A DNA stretch of 64,000 bases from the NCBI RefSeq assembly GCF_001953875.1, contig NZ_MQUR01000025.1, positions 1 through 64,000 of the forward strand, given 5' to 3'. Shown piece after piece: positions 51,450-61,331 of the stretch (positions are counted from its first letter, which is position 1; the number at the start of each line of letters is the position of its first letter). The notes beneath the pieces were generated by a model. It was not told the origin of the DNA and made no database searches. It was given only the letters and a program-made list of their open reading frames with translations. Both the position numbers and the translations under genes were made by a program. The stretch is from Streptomyces amritsarensis. Lineage in GTDB: Bacteria > Actinomycetota > Actinomycetes > Streptomycetales > Streptomycetaceae.

Positions 51450-53642
51450 ATGGAACACGTGCCCGCGCTCGACGAAGACCTCAAGAAGACGCTCGGTCCC
51501 GCCACCGCCAAGGTGCTGGCCGAGCAGCTCGGCCTGCACACGGCCCTGGACCTGCTCCACCACTACCCGAGGCGGTACGCCGAGCGCGGTGAGCTGACCT
51601 CTCTGGCCGAGCTCGCCGACCAGATCGACGAGCACGTGACCGTCGTCGCGCAGGTCGCCGACGCCCGCGTCCTCACCTTCAACGGGGGCCGGGGCAAGCG
51701 GCTGGAGGTGACCATCACCGACGGCAGCGGCCGCCTCCAGCTGGTCTTCTTCGGCGCCGGGGTCCACAAGCCGCACAAGGAGCTGCTCCCCGGCAGCCGC
51801 GCGATGTTCGCGGGCAAGGTCTCCAGGTTCAACCACAAGCTCCAGCTGGCGCACCCGGCGTACGAGCCGCTCGGCGCGGACGCCTCCGACCGCGACGCCG
51901 CCACCGCCTTCGCCAACCAGCTCATCCCGATCTACCCGGCCTGCGCGAAGCTGGAGTCCTGGAAGATCGCCAAGTGCGTGGACGCCGTACTCCCCGCCGC
52001 CCGGGAGGCCGTGGACCCGCTGCCGCCCGCCCTGCGCGAGGGCCGCGGGCTGGTCCCGCTCACCGAAGCCCTGCTGAAGATCCACCGGCCGGCCACCAAG
52101 GCCGACATCGAGGACGCCCGGCAGCGCCTGAAGTGGGACGAGGCCTTCGTCCTCCAGGTCGCCCTGGCCCGTCGCCGCCACGCCGACTCCCAGCTGCCGG
52201 CCGTCCCCCGCCGCCCCGCCCCCGGCGGCCTGCTCGACGCCTTCGACGCCAAACTCCCCTTCACCCTCACCGAGGGCCAGCAGAAGGTCTCCAAGGAGAT
52301 CTTCGACGACCTCGCCACCAGCCACCCCATGCACCGCCTCCTCCAGGGCGAGGTCGGCAGCGGAAAGACGATGGTGGCCCTGCGGGCCATGCTGGCCGTG
52401 GTGGACTCCGGCGGGCAGGCGGCGATGCTCGCGCCCACCGAGGTGCTCGCCCAGCAGCACCACCGCTCCATCGTCGAGATGATGGGCGAGCTGGCCGAGG
52501 GCGGCATGCTCGGCGGCTCCGACCAGGGCACCAAGGTCGTGCTGCTCACCGGGTCGATGGGGGTGCCGGCGCGCCGCCAGGCCCTGCTCGACCTGGTCAC
52601 CGGCGAGGCCGGGATCGTCATCGGCACGCACGCCCTGATCGAGGACAAGGTGCAGTTCCACGACCTCGGCCTGGTCGTCGTGGACGAGCAGCACCGCTTC
52701 GGAGTGGAGCAGCGCGACGCGCTCCGCTCCAAGGGCAAGCAGCCGCCGCACCTGCTGGTGATGACGGCCACCCCGATCCCGCGCACCGTCGCGATGACCG
52801 TCTTCGGCGACCTGGAGACCTCCGTCCTGGACCAGCTGCCCGCCGGGCGCTCGCCGATCGCCACCCACGTGGTGCCGGCCAAGGACAAGCCGCACTTCCT
52901 CGCCCGGGCCTGGGAGCGGGTCCGCGAGGAGGTGGACAAGGGCCACCAGGCGTACGTGGTCTGCCCGCGCATCGGCGACGGGGAGGACGACCCCAAGAAG
53001 AAGCAGGCCGCGGAAGAGGCCGACAGGCGGCCGCCGCTCGCGGTCCTGGAGATCGCCGAGCAACTGGGCCGCGGACCGCTGGCCGGGCTGGGCGTCGAGG
53101 TGCTGCACGGCCGGATGGACCCCGCCGACAAGGACGACGTCATGCGCCGGTTCGCGGCCGGCGAGGTGAAGGTGCTCGTCGCCACCACCGTCATCGAGGT
53201 CGGGGTGAACGTCCCCAACTCCACCGTCATGGTGATCATGGACGCGGACCGGTTCGGGGTCTCCCAGCTCCACCAGCTGCGCGGCCGCGTCGGCCGCGGC
53301 TCCGCCCCGGGCCTGTGCCTGCTGGTCAGCGAGATGCACGAGGCGAGCCCCGCCCGGGCCCGGCTCGCCGCCGTCGCCGCCACCCTCGACGGCTTCGAGC
53401 TCTCCCGGATCGACCTGGAACAGCGGCGCGAGGGCGACGTCCTGGGCCAGGCCCAGTCGGGCGTGCGCTCCTCGCTGCGCATGCTCGCCGTCATCGACGA
53501 CGAGGAGGTCATCGCCCAGGCCCGGGAGGAGGCCACCCGCGTGGTGGCCGAGGATCCGGCGCTGGAGCGCCTGCCGGGCCTGCGGACCGCGCTGGACGCC
53601 CTGCTCGACACCGAGCGCGAGCAGTACCTGGAGAAGGGCTGA
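51450..53642 (+). CDS. recG: ATP-dependent DNA helicase RecG
   Basis: A 730-residue fork-reversal helicase. It has the OB-fold wedge (about 55-150; GKRLEVTITDGSGRLQLVFFG) and SF2 motifs: Walker A LQGEVGSGKTMVALRAM, motif II VVDEQHRFGVEQR (the DEQH variant), TATPIPRTVAMTVFG, and motif VI QLRGRVGRGSAPGLC. It drives branch migration in replication repair. ATG at 51450; GTG 51459 is possible. First of a run of closely packed genes with rsmD and coaD. Confidence 0.96.
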   Translation: MEHVPALDEDLKKTLGPATAKVLAEQLGLHTALDLLHHYPRRYAERGELTSLAELADQIDEHVTVVAQVADARVLTFNGGRGKRLEVTITDGSGRLQLVFFGAGVHKPHKELLPGSRAMFAGKVSRFNHKLQLAHPAYEPLGADASDRDAATAFANQLIPIYPACAKLESWKIAKCVDAVLPAAREAVDPLPPALREGRGLVPLTEALLKIHRPATKADIEDARQRLKWDEAFVLQVALARRRHADSQLPAVPRRPAPGGLLDAFDAKLPFTLTEGQQKVSKEIFDDLATSHPMHRLLQGEVGSGKTMVALRAMLAVVDSGGQAAMLAPTEVLAQQHHRSIVEMMGELAEGGMLGGSDQGTKVVLLTGSMGVPARRQALLDLVTGEAGIVIGTHALIEDKVQFHDLGLVVVDEQHRFGVEQRDALRSKGKQPPHLLVMTATPIPRTVAMTVFGDLETSVLDQLPAGRSPIATHVVPAKDKPHFLARAWERVREEVDKGHQAYVVCPRIGDGEDDPKKKQAAEEADRRPPLAVLEIAEQLGRGPLAGLGVEVLHGRMDPADKDDVMRRFAAGEVKVLVATTVIEVGVNVPNSTVMVIMDADRFGVSQLHQLRGRVGRGSAPGLCLLVSEMHEASPARARLAAVAATLDGFELSRIDLEQRREGDVLGQAQSGVRSSLRMLAVIDDEEVIAQAREEATRVVAEDPALERLPGLRTALDALLDTEREQYLEKG

Positions 53643-53715
53643 GCGGCACGACCTATCGTTGGAGTGCCGCGGCAGACCGCCGCGCGCCCCCTACCGCCGT
53701 ACCGAAGGACCCCAG

Positions 53716-54294
53716 ATGACCCGCGTGATCGCCGGCAGCGCCGGCGGGCGACGGCTGGCCGTGCCCCCCGGCACCGGCACCCGCCCGACCTCGGACCGGA
53801 TGCGCGAAGGCCTCTTCTCCACCTGGGAGTCGCTGCACGGCGTCGAGGGGGCCCGGGTGCTCGACCTGTACGGCGGCTCCGGCGCCGTCGGCCTGGAGGC
53901 CCTCTCCCGGGGCGCGGAACACGCCCTCCTGGTCGAGGCGGACCCGAAGGCCGCCAAGGCGATCCGGGACAACATCAGCACGCTGGGCCTGCCGGGCGCC
54001 GAGTTCCGGGCCGGCAAGGCCGAGCAGATCGTCGCGGCCCGCGCGGGCGGGGACCCGTACGACGTCGTCTTCCTGGACCCGCCCTACGCCGTGGACAGCG
54101 CGGACCTGCGCGAGATCCTCCTCACACTCCGGTCCAATGGCTGGATCACGGACGACGCGCTCGTCACCGTGGAGCGCAGCACCAGGAGCGGTGCCTTCCC
54201 GTGGCCCGAGGGCTTCGAGCCGCTCCGGTCGCGCAAGTACGGCGAGGGCACCCTTTGGTACGGCCGCGCCGCCTCCACCCGCGAAGACTCATGA
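53716..54294 (+). CDS. rsmD: 16S rRNA (guanine966-N2)-methyltransferase RsmD
   Basis: A 192-residue SAM methyltransferase: VIAGSAGGRRLAVPPGTGTRPTSDRMREGLFS at the start, SAM motif VLDLYGGSGAVGLEALSRGA, catalytic VVFLDPPYA (DPPY). Methylates G966 of 16S rRNA. ATG at 53716, stop overlaps coaD's upstream ATG (ATGA at 54291). Confidence 0.95.
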   Translation: MTRVIAGSAGGRRLAVPPGTGTRPTSDRMREGLFSTWESLHGVEGARVLDLYGGSGAVGLEALSRGAEHALLVEADPKAAKAIRDNISTLGLPGAEFRAGKAEQIVAARAGGDPYDVVFLDPPYAVDSADLREILLTLRSNGWITDDALVTVERSTRSGAFPWPEGFEPLRSRKYGEGTLWYGRAASTREDS

Positions 54295-54308
54295 ACGAGG
54301 GAGTTCAG

Positions 54309-54788
54309 TTGCGCCGCGCCGTCTGTCCGGGGTCCTTCGATCCCATCCACAACGGACACCTCGACATCATCGGACGCGCCTCCCGGCTGTACGACGTCGT
54401 GCACGTCGCCGTGGGGATCAACGAGTCCAAGCGGGGCCTGTTCACCGTCGAGGAGCGGATCGAGCTGATCCGCGAGGCGACGGCGGACTACGGCAACGTC
54501 CAGGTGGAGGCCTTCCGCGGGCTGCTCGTCGACTTCTGCAAGCAGCGGGACATCCCGGCCATCGTCAAGGGCCTGCGCGCGGTCAGCGACTTCGACTACG
54601 AGCTCCAGATGGCACAGATGAACCTGGGCCTGTCGGGCGTCGAGACGCTGTTCGTCCCGACCATCCCCTCCTACAGCTTCCTGTCCTCCTCGCTGGTCAA
54701 GGAGGTCGCGGCCTGGGGCGGCGACGTCGCCCACCTGCTGCCGGCGCACGTGCACGCGGCGCTCCTGGAGCGGCTGCGCGAACGCTGA
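54309..54788 (+). CDS. coaD: Phosphopantetheine adenylyltransferase CoaD
   Basis: A 159-residue hexameric nucleotidyltransferase, the penultimate step of CoA synthesis. Start RRAVCPGSFDPIHNGHLDIIGRAS holds the (T/S)xGH motif (NGHLDI), and YSFLSSSLVKEVAAWGGDV is the C-terminal signature. I chose TTG at 54309 (159 residues, the usual length, GAGGGAG 5 nt upstream). ATG at 54291 overlaps the rsmD stop and would add six residues. Confidence 0.95.
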   Translation: MRRAVCPGSFDPIHNGHLDIIGRASRLYDVVHVAVGINESKRGLFTVEERIELIREATADYGNVQVEAFRGLLVDFCKQRDIPAIVKGLRAVSDFDYELQMAQMNLGLSGVETLFVPTIPSYSFLSSSLVKEVAAWGGDVAHLLPAHVHAALLERLRER

Positions 54789-54891
54789 CCGGCTGATGGG
54801 CCGTCAGCCGGTGTCGGGGGCCCGCCCGCTGGCCGTACAGTCGTCCCGTCCGTCTCAGGAACCGCCTGAGGCCGAGAGAGTGCGAGCCCCC

Positions 54892-55968
54892 ATGGACGTG
54901 CAGAAGAAGCTCGACGAGATCGTCGCGGCCGTCGGCGGCGCCCGGTCCATGCCGATGTCGGCCTCCTGCGTGATCAACCGCGCCGAGCTGCTCGCCCAGC
55001 TGGAAGAGGTCCGCCAGGCGCTCCCGGGCTCGCTCGCGCAGGCCCAGGAGCTCATCGGCGGCCGGGAGCAGATGGTCGAGGAGGCCCGCCGGGAGGCGGA
55101 GCGGATCATCGACGCGGCCCACAACCAGCGCGGTTCGCTGATCGCCGACACCGAGATCGCGCGCCGCTCCCAGGCCGAGGCGGACCGCATCCTGGAGGAC
55201 GCCCGCCGGGAGGCCGAGCAGATCCGGGCCGAGGCCGACGACTACGTCGACAGCAAGCTCGCGAACTTCGAGGTCGTGCTGACCAAGACGATCGGCTCGG
55301 TGGACCGCGGCCGGGAGAAGCTGCTGGGCCGCGGGCCGGGCCTGGACGAGGACGGCTACCCGGACGCGGACGCGCCCGAGCGCAGCCACGACCCCCAGAC
55401 GCAGCGGCAGCAGGCGGACGCGTACGTGGACACCAAGCTGGCGACCTTCGAGGCGGTGCTCTCCAAGACCCTGGAGGCCGTCGGCCGCGGCCGCCAGAAG
55501 CTGCTCGGCCGGGTCCCGACGGACGACCTCGGTGTGCACATGGCGGCCCAGGACGCGGCGGCGGGCCAGTCCTCGCGCTCGGCGAGCGACTCGGACTTCC
55601 TGGCGGGCCTGGCGGAACCCGAGCCCGCGCAGGGGCCGGCGCCCATCCCGGCCCAGCCGGAGCCCCTGTACGACTCGTACGCCTACCAGCAGCCCGCGGC
55701 CCAGCAGCAGGACGCGTACTCCTACCAGGACCCGTACGGCTACCAGCAGCAGCCGGACCCGTACTCCGGTGCGGACACCGGCTCCGGCGCAACGGCGTAC
55801 GCCGCGCACTACGATGCGCAGCAGCCCGACCCGTACGCCGCCTACCAGCAGCCGCAGCAGGCCCAGCACCCGCAGCAGGCCCAGCAGTCCTCGCTCGACG
55901 AGACCAGCTTCTTCGACACGAGCATGATCAATCTGGACCAGCTGCGCCAGTACGAACAGGGCCGCTGA
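54892..55968 (+). CDS. DivIVA-like coiled-coil protein with tandem repeat
   Basis: A 358-residue protein. Helical N-terminus (about 1-130) with DivIVA/ATP-synthase-b-like coiled coil (AAVGGARSMPMSASCVINRAELLAQLEEV, then EEARREAERIIDAAHNQRG). A 35-residue unit occurs twice: DDYVDSKLANFEVVLTKTIGSVDRGREKLLGRG and DAYVDTKLATFEAVLSKTLEAVGRGRQKLLGRV. The C-terminus is a disordered Pro/Gln/Tyr tail ending in NLDQLRQYEQGR. DivIVA-family proteins mark poles and growth sites; this may be a hyphal-tip or septum partner. Role unproven. Confidence 0.85.
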   Translation: MDVQKKLDEIVAAVGGARSMPMSASCVINRAELLAQLEEVRQALPGSLAQAQELIGGREQMVEEARREAERIIDAAHNQRGSLIADTEIARRSQAEADRILEDARREAEQIRAEADDYVDSKLANFEVVLTKTIGSVDRGREKLLGRGPGLDEDGYPDADAPERSHDPQTQRQQADAYVDTKLATFEAVLSKTLEAVGRGRQKLLGRVPTDDLGVHMAAQDAAAGQSSRSASDSDFLAGLAEPEPAQGPAPIPAQPEPLYDSYAYQQPAAQQQDAYSYQDPYGYQQQPDPYSGADTGSGATAYAAHYDAQQPDPYAAYQQPQQAQHPQQAQQSSLDETSFFDTSMINLDQLRQYEQGR

Positions 55969-56037
55969 CACCGGATTGGGCGCAGGGCCCCGCTCCGGGT
56001 ATCCTGGCTGTTCGGTCGCGCGTATGCGTCGCGATCC

Positions 56038-56748
56038 ATGCTGCCCGTGAGCGGCGGAATCTTTGATCTTCAGCGATCTGTGAAAGCAGGAACAGCCCTG
56101 AACACCCGCCTCGACCACCGCAACCCCCTCGTGTTCGACACGCACGAGCTGGGTCGGCGTCCTGGTGCCATGCAGCGGCTGTCCCGTGAGATCGGCGCAC
56201 CGGCGGACCTCGGTCTGGCCGATGTGATCGGAGTGCCGGAAGGCGCCCCGGTGAAGCTCAACCTCCGCCTCGAGTCGGTCATGGAAGGGGTGCTTGTCAC
56301 AGGCACCGTCCGTGCATCGGCGACGGGGGAGTGCGTAAGGTGTCTGGAGACCGTCGAGCGTGAGCTCAAGGCGGACTTCCAGGAGATGTTCTCGTACCCT
56401 GACGCCGACGACCGGGGCCGCGCCAAGGCGGAGCCGGCCGACGACGCCGAGGACGACGAGGACACGCTCTTCCTCGAGGACGGATTGTTCGACCTCGAAC
56501 CCGTGCTGCGGGACGCGGTGGTGCTCGCACTGCCGATGCAGCCGGTGTGCCGGGAGGACTGTCTGGGACTGTGCCCCGATTGCGGGGTCAGCCTGAACGA
56601 CGACCCGGACCACCACCACGACGCCGTCGACATCCGTTGGGCGGCATTGCAGGAACTCGTCGTGACCGATCAGGACGGCGAGAAGGACAACATGAGCGGC
56701 ACTGCATCTGACGACGTTCAGAGCGCCGCCGAGAAGCAGGAGAAGTAG
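56038..56748 (+). CDS. DUF177 (YceD-like) protein next to rpmF
   Basis: A 236-residue DUF177 protein: [50 protein letters not shown] and a C-terminal Cys cluster [14 protein letters not shown], perhaps zinc-binding. It is conserved beside rpmF across bacteria and is thought to help 23S rRNA or ribosome function. ATG at 56038 chosen; the first about 20 residues are poorly conserved. Overlaps nothing, with rpmF starting 3 nt after its stop. Confidence 0.9.
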   Translation: MLPVSGGIFDLQRSVKAGTALNTRLDHRNPLVFDTHELGRRPGAMQRLSREIGAPADLGLADVIGVPEGAPVKLNLRLESVMEGVLVTGTVRASATGECVRCLETVERELKADFQEMFSYPDADDRGRAKAEPADDAEDDEDTLFLEDGLFDLEPVLRDAVVLALPMQPVCREDCLGLCPDCGVSLNDDPDHHHDAVDIRWAALQELVVTDQDGEKDNMSGTASDDVQSAAEKQEK

Positions 56749-56750
56749 CC

Positions 56751-56924
56751 GTGGCTGTTCCGAAGCGGAAGATGTCGCGCAGCAACACGCGCCACCGCCG
56801 GTCGCAGTGGAAGGCTGCGGTCCCCACCCTGGTTTCGTGTGAGCGTTGCCAGGAGCCGAAGCTCCAGCACATCGCGTGCCCGAGCTGCGGCACCTACAAC
56901 AAGCGCCAGGTCCTCGAGGTCTGA
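56751..56924 (+). CDS. rpmF: 50S ribosomal protein L32, zinc-binding form
   Basis: A 57-residue L32: [19 protein letters not shown], then the zinc knuckle pair CERC and CPSC. GTG at 56751 follows AGGAG. It lies between DUF177 and rnc, as usual. Like L28 here, it is the C+ zinc form. Confidence 0.96.
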   Translation: MAVPKRKMSRSNTRHRRSQWKAAVPTLVSCERCQEPKLQHIACPSCGTYNKRQVLEV

Positions 56925-56943
56925 GCGGCTGGTGAGAGGCGCA

Positions 56944-57783
56944 ATGTCTGAGCTGTCCAACGCTGAGAAGCAGGCAGACAGTAACAACGCGGCCTCGTCC
57001 CACACGCTTCTGGAAGGGCGGCTCGGGTACCGACTCGAGTCCGCCCTTCTGGTGCGTGCGCTGACCCACCGCTCGTACGCGTACGAGAACGGCGGTCTGC
57101 CCACCAACGAACGCCTGGAGTTCCTCGGGGACTCCGTGCTGGGCCTGGTGGTCACGGACACGCTGTACACGACCCACCCGGACCTCCCCGAAGGCCAGCT
57201 GGCCAAGCTTCGGGCCGCGGTGGTCAACTCGCGTGCACTGGCGGAGGTCGGGCGCGGCCTCGACCTGGGCTCCTTCATCCGGCTCGGCCGGGGCGAAGAG
57301 GGCACGGGCGGCCGGGACAAGGCCTCCATCCTCGCCGACACCCTCGAAGCGGTCATCGGCGCGGTCTACCTCGACCAGGGCCTCGACGCGGCCTCGGAGC
57401 TGGTCCACCGGCTCTTCGACCCGCTCATCGAGAAGTCCTCGAACCTCGGGGCCGGCCTGGACTGGAAGACCAGTCTCCAGGAGCTCACGGCCGCGGAAGG
57501 TCTTGGCGTACCGGAATACCTGGTCACCGAGACCGGTCCGGACCACGAGAAGACCTTCACTGCTGCCGCCCGCGTCGGTGGTGTCTCGTACGGCACCGGC
57601 ACCGGCCGCAGCAAGAAGGAAGCGGAGCAGCAGGCCGCGGAGTCCGCATGGCGCGGGATCCGCGCCGCGGCGGACGAGCGGACCGCGGCGGCAGCGGCCG
57701 CCGCTGCGGCACAGGCCTCGGCTTCGGCCGAGGCCGCGGACGGCGGGGTGCCGACGCCCGCCGATCCGGCGCCGGGCGCCTGA
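56944..57783 (+). CDS. rnc: Ribonuclease III
   Basis: A 279-residue double-strand RNase, AbsB in S. coelicolor, a global regulator of antibiotic production. Catalytic signature [21 protein letters not shown], the second acid pair around [15 protein letters not shown], and a C-terminal dsRNA-binding domain (about 175-245; [37 protein letters not shown]). Ala-rich tail. ATG at 56944. Confidence 0.96.
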   Translation: MSELSNAEKQADSNNAASSHTLLEGRLGYRLESALLVRALTHRSYAYENGGLPTNERLEFLGDSVLGLVVTDTLYTTHPDLPEGQLAKLRAAVVNSRALAEVGRGLDLGSFIRLGRGEEGTGGRDKASILADTLEAVIGAVYLDQGLDAASELVHRLFDPLIEKSSNLGAGLDWKTSLQELTAAEGLGVPEYLVTETGPDHEKTFTAAARVGGVSYGTGTGRSKKEAEQQAAESAWRGIRAAADERTAAAAAAAAAQASASAEAADGGVPTPADPAPGA

Positions 57784-57804
57784 CCTTCCTTCGGGTTTAC
57801 GCAC

Positions 57805-57833
57805 CGCCCGCCCCTGCACACCAGGGGCGGGCG
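57805..57833 (+). terminator. Terminator between rnc and mutM
   Basis: Perfect 12-bp inverted repeat (57805-57816 with 57822-57833), 5-nt loop, ending in TTGCC, 22 nt after the rnc stop. Confidence 0.8.
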
Positions 57834-57899
57834 TTGCCGTTTCCGGGCGGCCGGTACGCTCGCGGCAGCGCCCAGATCCGCACCCACCGGAGGTTCCCC

Positions 57900-58769
57900 G
57901 TGCCCGAGCTGCCCGAAGTCGAAGTCGTGCGGCGGGGGCTGGAGCGCTGGGTCGCCGGACGGACCGTCGAGGCCGTCGAGGTCCTGCACCCGCGTGCGGT
58001 GCGGCGCCATCCGGGCGGCGCCGCCGACTTCGCGGCACGGCTGCGGGGGGAGACCCTCGGGGTGCCGCGACGACGCGGGAAGTACCTGTGGCTGCCCCTG
58101 GCGGACCGGGACCTGTCGGTGCTCGGGCACCTGGGCATGAGCGGGCAGCTGCTCGTGCAGCCCGAGGACGCCCCCGACGAGAAGCACCTGCGGATCCGGG
58201 TGCGCTTCGGGGACGACGCCGGGACGGAGCTGCGCTTCGTCGACCAGCGGACTTTCGGCGGGCTCTCACTGCACGAGACCGTCGCCGACAGCGCCGACGG
58301 CCTGCCCGACGTCATCGCGCACATCGCGCGCGACCCCCTGGACCCGCTGTTCGACGAGGCGGCCTACCACCTCGCGCTGCGCGCCAAGCGGACCACCGTC
58401 AAGCGGGCCCTGCTGGACCAGTCCCTGATCAGCGGGGTCGGCAACATCTACGCGGACGAGGCGCTGTGGCGCTCGAAACTGCACTACGAGCGCCCGACGG
58501 CCAACCTCACGCGCCCCCGGAGCGCGGAACTCCTCGGCCATGTCCGGGACGTCATGAACGCGGCCCTCGCCGTGGGCGGCACGAGCTTCGACAGCCTGTA
58601 CGTCAACGTGAACGGGGAGTCGGGCTACTTCGACCGTTCGCTCGACGCCTACGGGCGCGAGGACGAGCCCTGCCGGCGCTGCGGCACCCCCATGCGCAGG
58701 CGGCCGTGGATGAACAGGTCGAGCTACTTCTGCCCGCGCTGTCAGCGGCCGCCGCGCGTCGCGTCGTAG
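57900..58769 (+). CDS. mutM: Formamidopyrimidine-DNA glycosylase MutM
   Basis: A 289-residue Fpg/Nei glycosylase removing 8-oxoguanine. The N-terminal catalytic [16 protein letters not shown] (Pro nucleophile after processing), [21 protein letters not shown] helix-two-turn-helix and a C-terminal zinc finger [27 protein letters not shown] at 57900 has GGAGG upstream. Its 3' end overlaps the convergent HxlR gene by 28 nt. Confidence 0.96.
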   Translation: MPELPEVEVVRRGLERWVAGRTVEAVEVLHPRAVRRHPGGAADFAARLRGETLGVPRRRGKYLWLPLADRDLSVLGHLGMSGQLLVQPEDAPDEKHLRIRVRFGDDAGTELRFVDQRTFGGLSLHETVADSADGLPDVIAHIARDPLDPLFDEAAYHLALRAKRTTVKRALLDQSLISGVGNIYADEALWRSKLHYERPTANLTRPRSAELLGHVRDVMNAALAVGGTSFDSLYVNVNGESGYFDRSLDAYGREDEPCRRCGTPMRRRPWMNRSSYFCPRCQRPPRVAS

Positions 58770-59152
58770 GAGTCCCGGGCGGACAGCACCGCCGACATGC
58801 TCCCCTCCAGGTGGTGGATCAGCGCGAGAAGCCGGTCCGCCACCTCGATGCCGAGGGGGGTGAGTTCGTAGTCCACGCGCGGCGGGTTGGTCGGCTGCGC
58901 CTCGCGGTGGACGATCCCGTCGCGCTCCAGCGCGTGCAGGGTCTGCGACAGCATCTTCTCGCTCACGCCCTCCACCCGGCGGCGCAGCTCGTTGAAGCGG
59001 ACGGGGCCCTCGCGCAGGGCGCCCACGGTGAGGCTTCCCCAGCGGCCGGTGACGTGTTCCAGCGTCTCCCGGGACGGGCAGGAGCGGGCGAACACGTCGA
59101 AGGCCAGCTCGCGGTGCTCGGCTTCGGCTTCGGTACGGGCAGGGGTCTCCAT
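58742..59152 (-). CDS. HxlR-family transcriptional regulator
   Basis: A 136-residue winged-helix HxlR/MarR-type regulator: [67 protein letters not shown], then [12 protein letters not shown]. One Cys (SCPS) near the start could be redox-sensing as in other HxlR proteins. Divergent from a flavodoxin-like gene, a frequent HxlR pairing, with a 126-nt spacer. ATG at 59152. Confidence 0.9.
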   Translation of the reverse strand: METPARTEAEAEHRELAFDVFARSCPSRETLEHVTGRWGSLTVGALREGPVRFNELRRRVEGVSEKMLSQTLHALERDGIVHREAQPTNPPRVDYELTPLGIEVADRLLALIHHLEGSMSAVLSARDSYDATRGGR

Positions 59153-59278
59153 AGAACAAGCGTACCCGCAGGCAGCGCTAACCCGGAGCTTGCGCTTTCG
59201 AAAAGTTAGTGGTTCTCTTCTTCTCGTCGCGGCACGCCCCGTGCCCCGGCGGGAGCCTTCCCGAGGGAGAGAACAGCC

Positions 59279-59890
59279 TTGTCCGGTATCACGCCCACCC
59301 CTGTCGTCTCGATCGCCTACCACTCCGGCTACGGCCACACCGCCGTCGTCGCCGAGGCGGTCCGCAGCGGCGCCGCCGACGCCGGGGCGACCGTCCACCT
59401 GATCAAGGTCGACGAGATCGACGACGCGCAGTGGGAGCTGCTCGACGCCTCCGACGCGATCGTCTTCGGCTCCCCGACGTACATGGGCACCGCCTCGGGT
59501 GCCTTCCACGTCTTCGCCGAGGCCTCCTCGAAGCGCTGGTTCGGCGACGCCTGGCAGGACAAGGTGGCCGCGGGCTTCACCAACTCCGCCTCGAAGAGCG
59601 GCGACAAGCTGCACACGCTGCAGTTCTTCCAGGTGCTGGCCGCGCAGCACGGCATGAACTGGGTCAACCTGGGCCTGAAGCCCGGCTGGAACACCAGCAC
59701 GGGCTCCGAGAACGACCTCAACCGCCTGGGCTTCTTCTCCGGTGCGGCCGCCCAGTCCAACTCCGACGAGGGCGCGGACGCGGTCCACAAGGCCGACATC
59801 GCCACGGCGGAGCACCTCGGCCGCCGCGTGGCCGAGCACACCCGCGTCGTCGTCGCGGGCCGTGCCGCCCTGGCGGCCGTGTCCGCCTGA
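59279..59890 (+). CDS. NAD(P)H-dependent flavodoxin-fold oxidoreductase (WrbA-like)
   Basis: A 203-residue FMN protein: VVSIAYHSGYGHTAVVAEAVRSGAADAG, then AIVFGSPTYMGTASGAF and AGFTNSASKSGDKLHTLQFFQVLAAQHGMNWVNLG. Resembles WrbA/quinone reductases. TTG at 59279 has GAGGGA 10 nt upstream; no better start exists in frame. Probably repressed by the divergent HxlR protein and induced by quinones or electrophiles, by analogy. Confidence 0.9.
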   Translation: MSGITPTPVVSIAYHSGYGHTAVVAEAVRSGAADAGATVHLIKVDEIDDAQWELLDASDAIVFGSPTYMGTASGAFHVFAEASSKRWFGDAWQDKVAAGFTNSASKSGDKLHTLQFFQVLAAQHGMNWVNLGLKPGWNTSTGSENDLNRLGFFSGAAAQSNSDEGADAVHKADIATAEHLGRRVAEHTRVVVAGRAALAAVSA

Positions 59891-59947
59891 CCCCGCTCGA
59901 CCCCCGGCGGGGCGCGCGCCGTCCGGCGACCCCGGCGGGGCGGTGTG

Positions 59948-60913
59948 TCAGAAGCCGAAGTCCTGGGTCCACCAGGGGCCGCCGGCGGCGAAGTGGGCGC
60001 CGACGCCCAGGGTGCGGAACTCGCAGTTGAGGATGTTCGCCTTGTGGCCGGGGCTGTCCATCCAGGCCCGCATCACCGACTGCGCGTCGCCCTGGCCGCG
60101 GGCTATGTTCTCGCCGCCGAGGCCCGAGAGGCCGGCCTTCGCGGCGCGGTCCCAGGGGGTGTTGCCGTCGGGGTCGTCGTGGCCGAAGAAGCCTCGGGTG
60201 GCCATGTCCTGGCTGAAGGCGCCGGCCAGCGCGGCGAGCGGCGGGTTGGCACGGACCGGGCCGCAGCCCGCCTGGGCGCGCTCCTGGTTCACCAGGGTGA
60301 CCACGGCCGCCTCCTGCGCCGAATGGGTGTCGAGGCTCGGCCGGGTCGCGGTGGCGGTGGGAGCGGGGGCCGGCGCGGAGGGCTGGGGGGCCTGGGTCTT
60401 CTTCGGGGCCTCGGGGGAGGGGGCCGGCGCGGCCGGGACCGGCGCGGCCGGGGTCCGGCGCGCAGTGCTCGGCGACGCGGACGGCTTGGTGTCGGGGGCC
60501 GCCTTCGGCGGGGCGGACGCGGCGGGGGCCGGCGAAGCCGACTGCGGCGGGGAGCTCGACGGGGACGCCGGGGCCGGCGCGGAGGGCGAGGCCGGCGGGG
60601 TCGTCGCGGAGGGGGTGGGCGCGCCGCTCGTCGCCGAGCCGCGCCCGGACAGGCTCGCGAGGCCGCCCTGCCGGTCGATCACGGAACCGGAGTCGGCGCT
60701 GGGTGCGGCCTTGGCCGCCCCGGCCTTCGCGGCGACGGGTTGCGTGGTGTCGACGCCCACATAGGGGAAGGAGGCGCCGACCGGCACCATGCCGGTCGTG
60801 ACGGCCGCGGTGCCCAGGGCGACGGCGACCGAGACCCCCAGCAGGCCGGTGCGCAGGGCGGTGCCGTGCTTGCCGCCGCGGCGCGGCGCGGCGTGGAGTC
60901 CGTGGCGTCCCAT
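59948..60913 (-). CDS. Secreted CAP/SCP-domain protein
   Basis: A 321-residue surface or secreted protein. N-terminal basic region and signal/anchor (ALRTGLLGVSVAVALGTAAVTTG), a long Pro/Ala/Ser-rich linker (about 70-195) and a C-terminal CAP domain (about 197-321; VTLVNQERAQAGCGPVRANPPLAALAGAFSQDMATRGFFGHDDPDGNTPWDR, GENIARGQ, MDSPGHKANIL). Bacterial CAP proteins of this YkwD type have no settled function. ATG at 60913. Confidence 0.93.
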   Translation of the reverse strand: MGRHGLHAAPRRGGKHGTALRTGLLGVSVAVALGTAAVTTGMVPVGASFPYVGVDTTQPVAAKAGAAKAAPSADSGSVIDRQGGLASLSGRGSATSGAPTPSATTPPASPSAPAPASPSSSPPQSASPAPAASAPPKAAPDTKPSASPSTARRTPAAPVPAAPAPSPEAPKKTQAPQPSAPAPAPTATATRPSLDTHSAQEAAVVTLVNQERAQAGCGPVRANPPLAALAGAFSQDMATRGFFGHDDPDGNTPWDRAAKAGLSGLGGENIARGQGDAQSVMRAWMDSPGHKANILNCEFRTLGVGAHFAAGGPWWTQDFGF

Positions 60914-61049
60914 CGGTGTCGTGCCTTCCTGACCGGATCAAGATCGTCCCTTACCCACCCAAATGGGTGAGTTCATTGGTGCGCGACTGTACGCCATGGG
61001 GCCCTGGGGCGATGTGACCGGAAAGTTCGCACCCGGTTAGCGTTCACGC

Positions 61050-61331
61050 ATGAATGAAGACGTCCGTCTGACCGCCTGGGTGCGCGGCCGTGTGCAGGGA
61101 GTGGGCTTCCGCTGGTTCACCAGGGAGAACGCCATGGAGATCGGCGGGATGGTCGGCTTCGCCCTCAACCTCGACGACGGGCGAGTGCAGGTGGTGGCCG
61201 AAGGTCAACGTGAGAATTGCCACCGCCTGCTGGACTGGCTGCGGTCCTCCGACACGCCCGGCCGGGTGGACGGGGTGACAGAGATCTGGGGGACACCGCG
61301 CGGTGGCTACGACGGATTCGGGATGCGGTGA
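61050..61331 (+). CDS. acyP: Acylphosphatase
   Basis: A 93-residue acylphosphatase: [47 protein letters not shown]. The catalytic Arg is in [11 protein letters not shown] and Asn in GFALNLDDG. It hydrolyses acyl phosphates. ATG at 61050. It stands alone 136 nt from the CAP gene (divergent). Confidence 0.95.
   Translation: MNEDVRLTAWVRGRVQGVGFRWFTRENAMEIGGMVGFALNLDDGRVQVVAEGQRENCHRLLDWLRSSDTPGRVDGVTEIWGTPRGGYDGFGMR

Noticed and set aside
54697..58269. 1190-residue minus-strand frame spanning the DivIVA-like to mutM genes
   Set aside because: Shadow of several genes; no coherent domain content.
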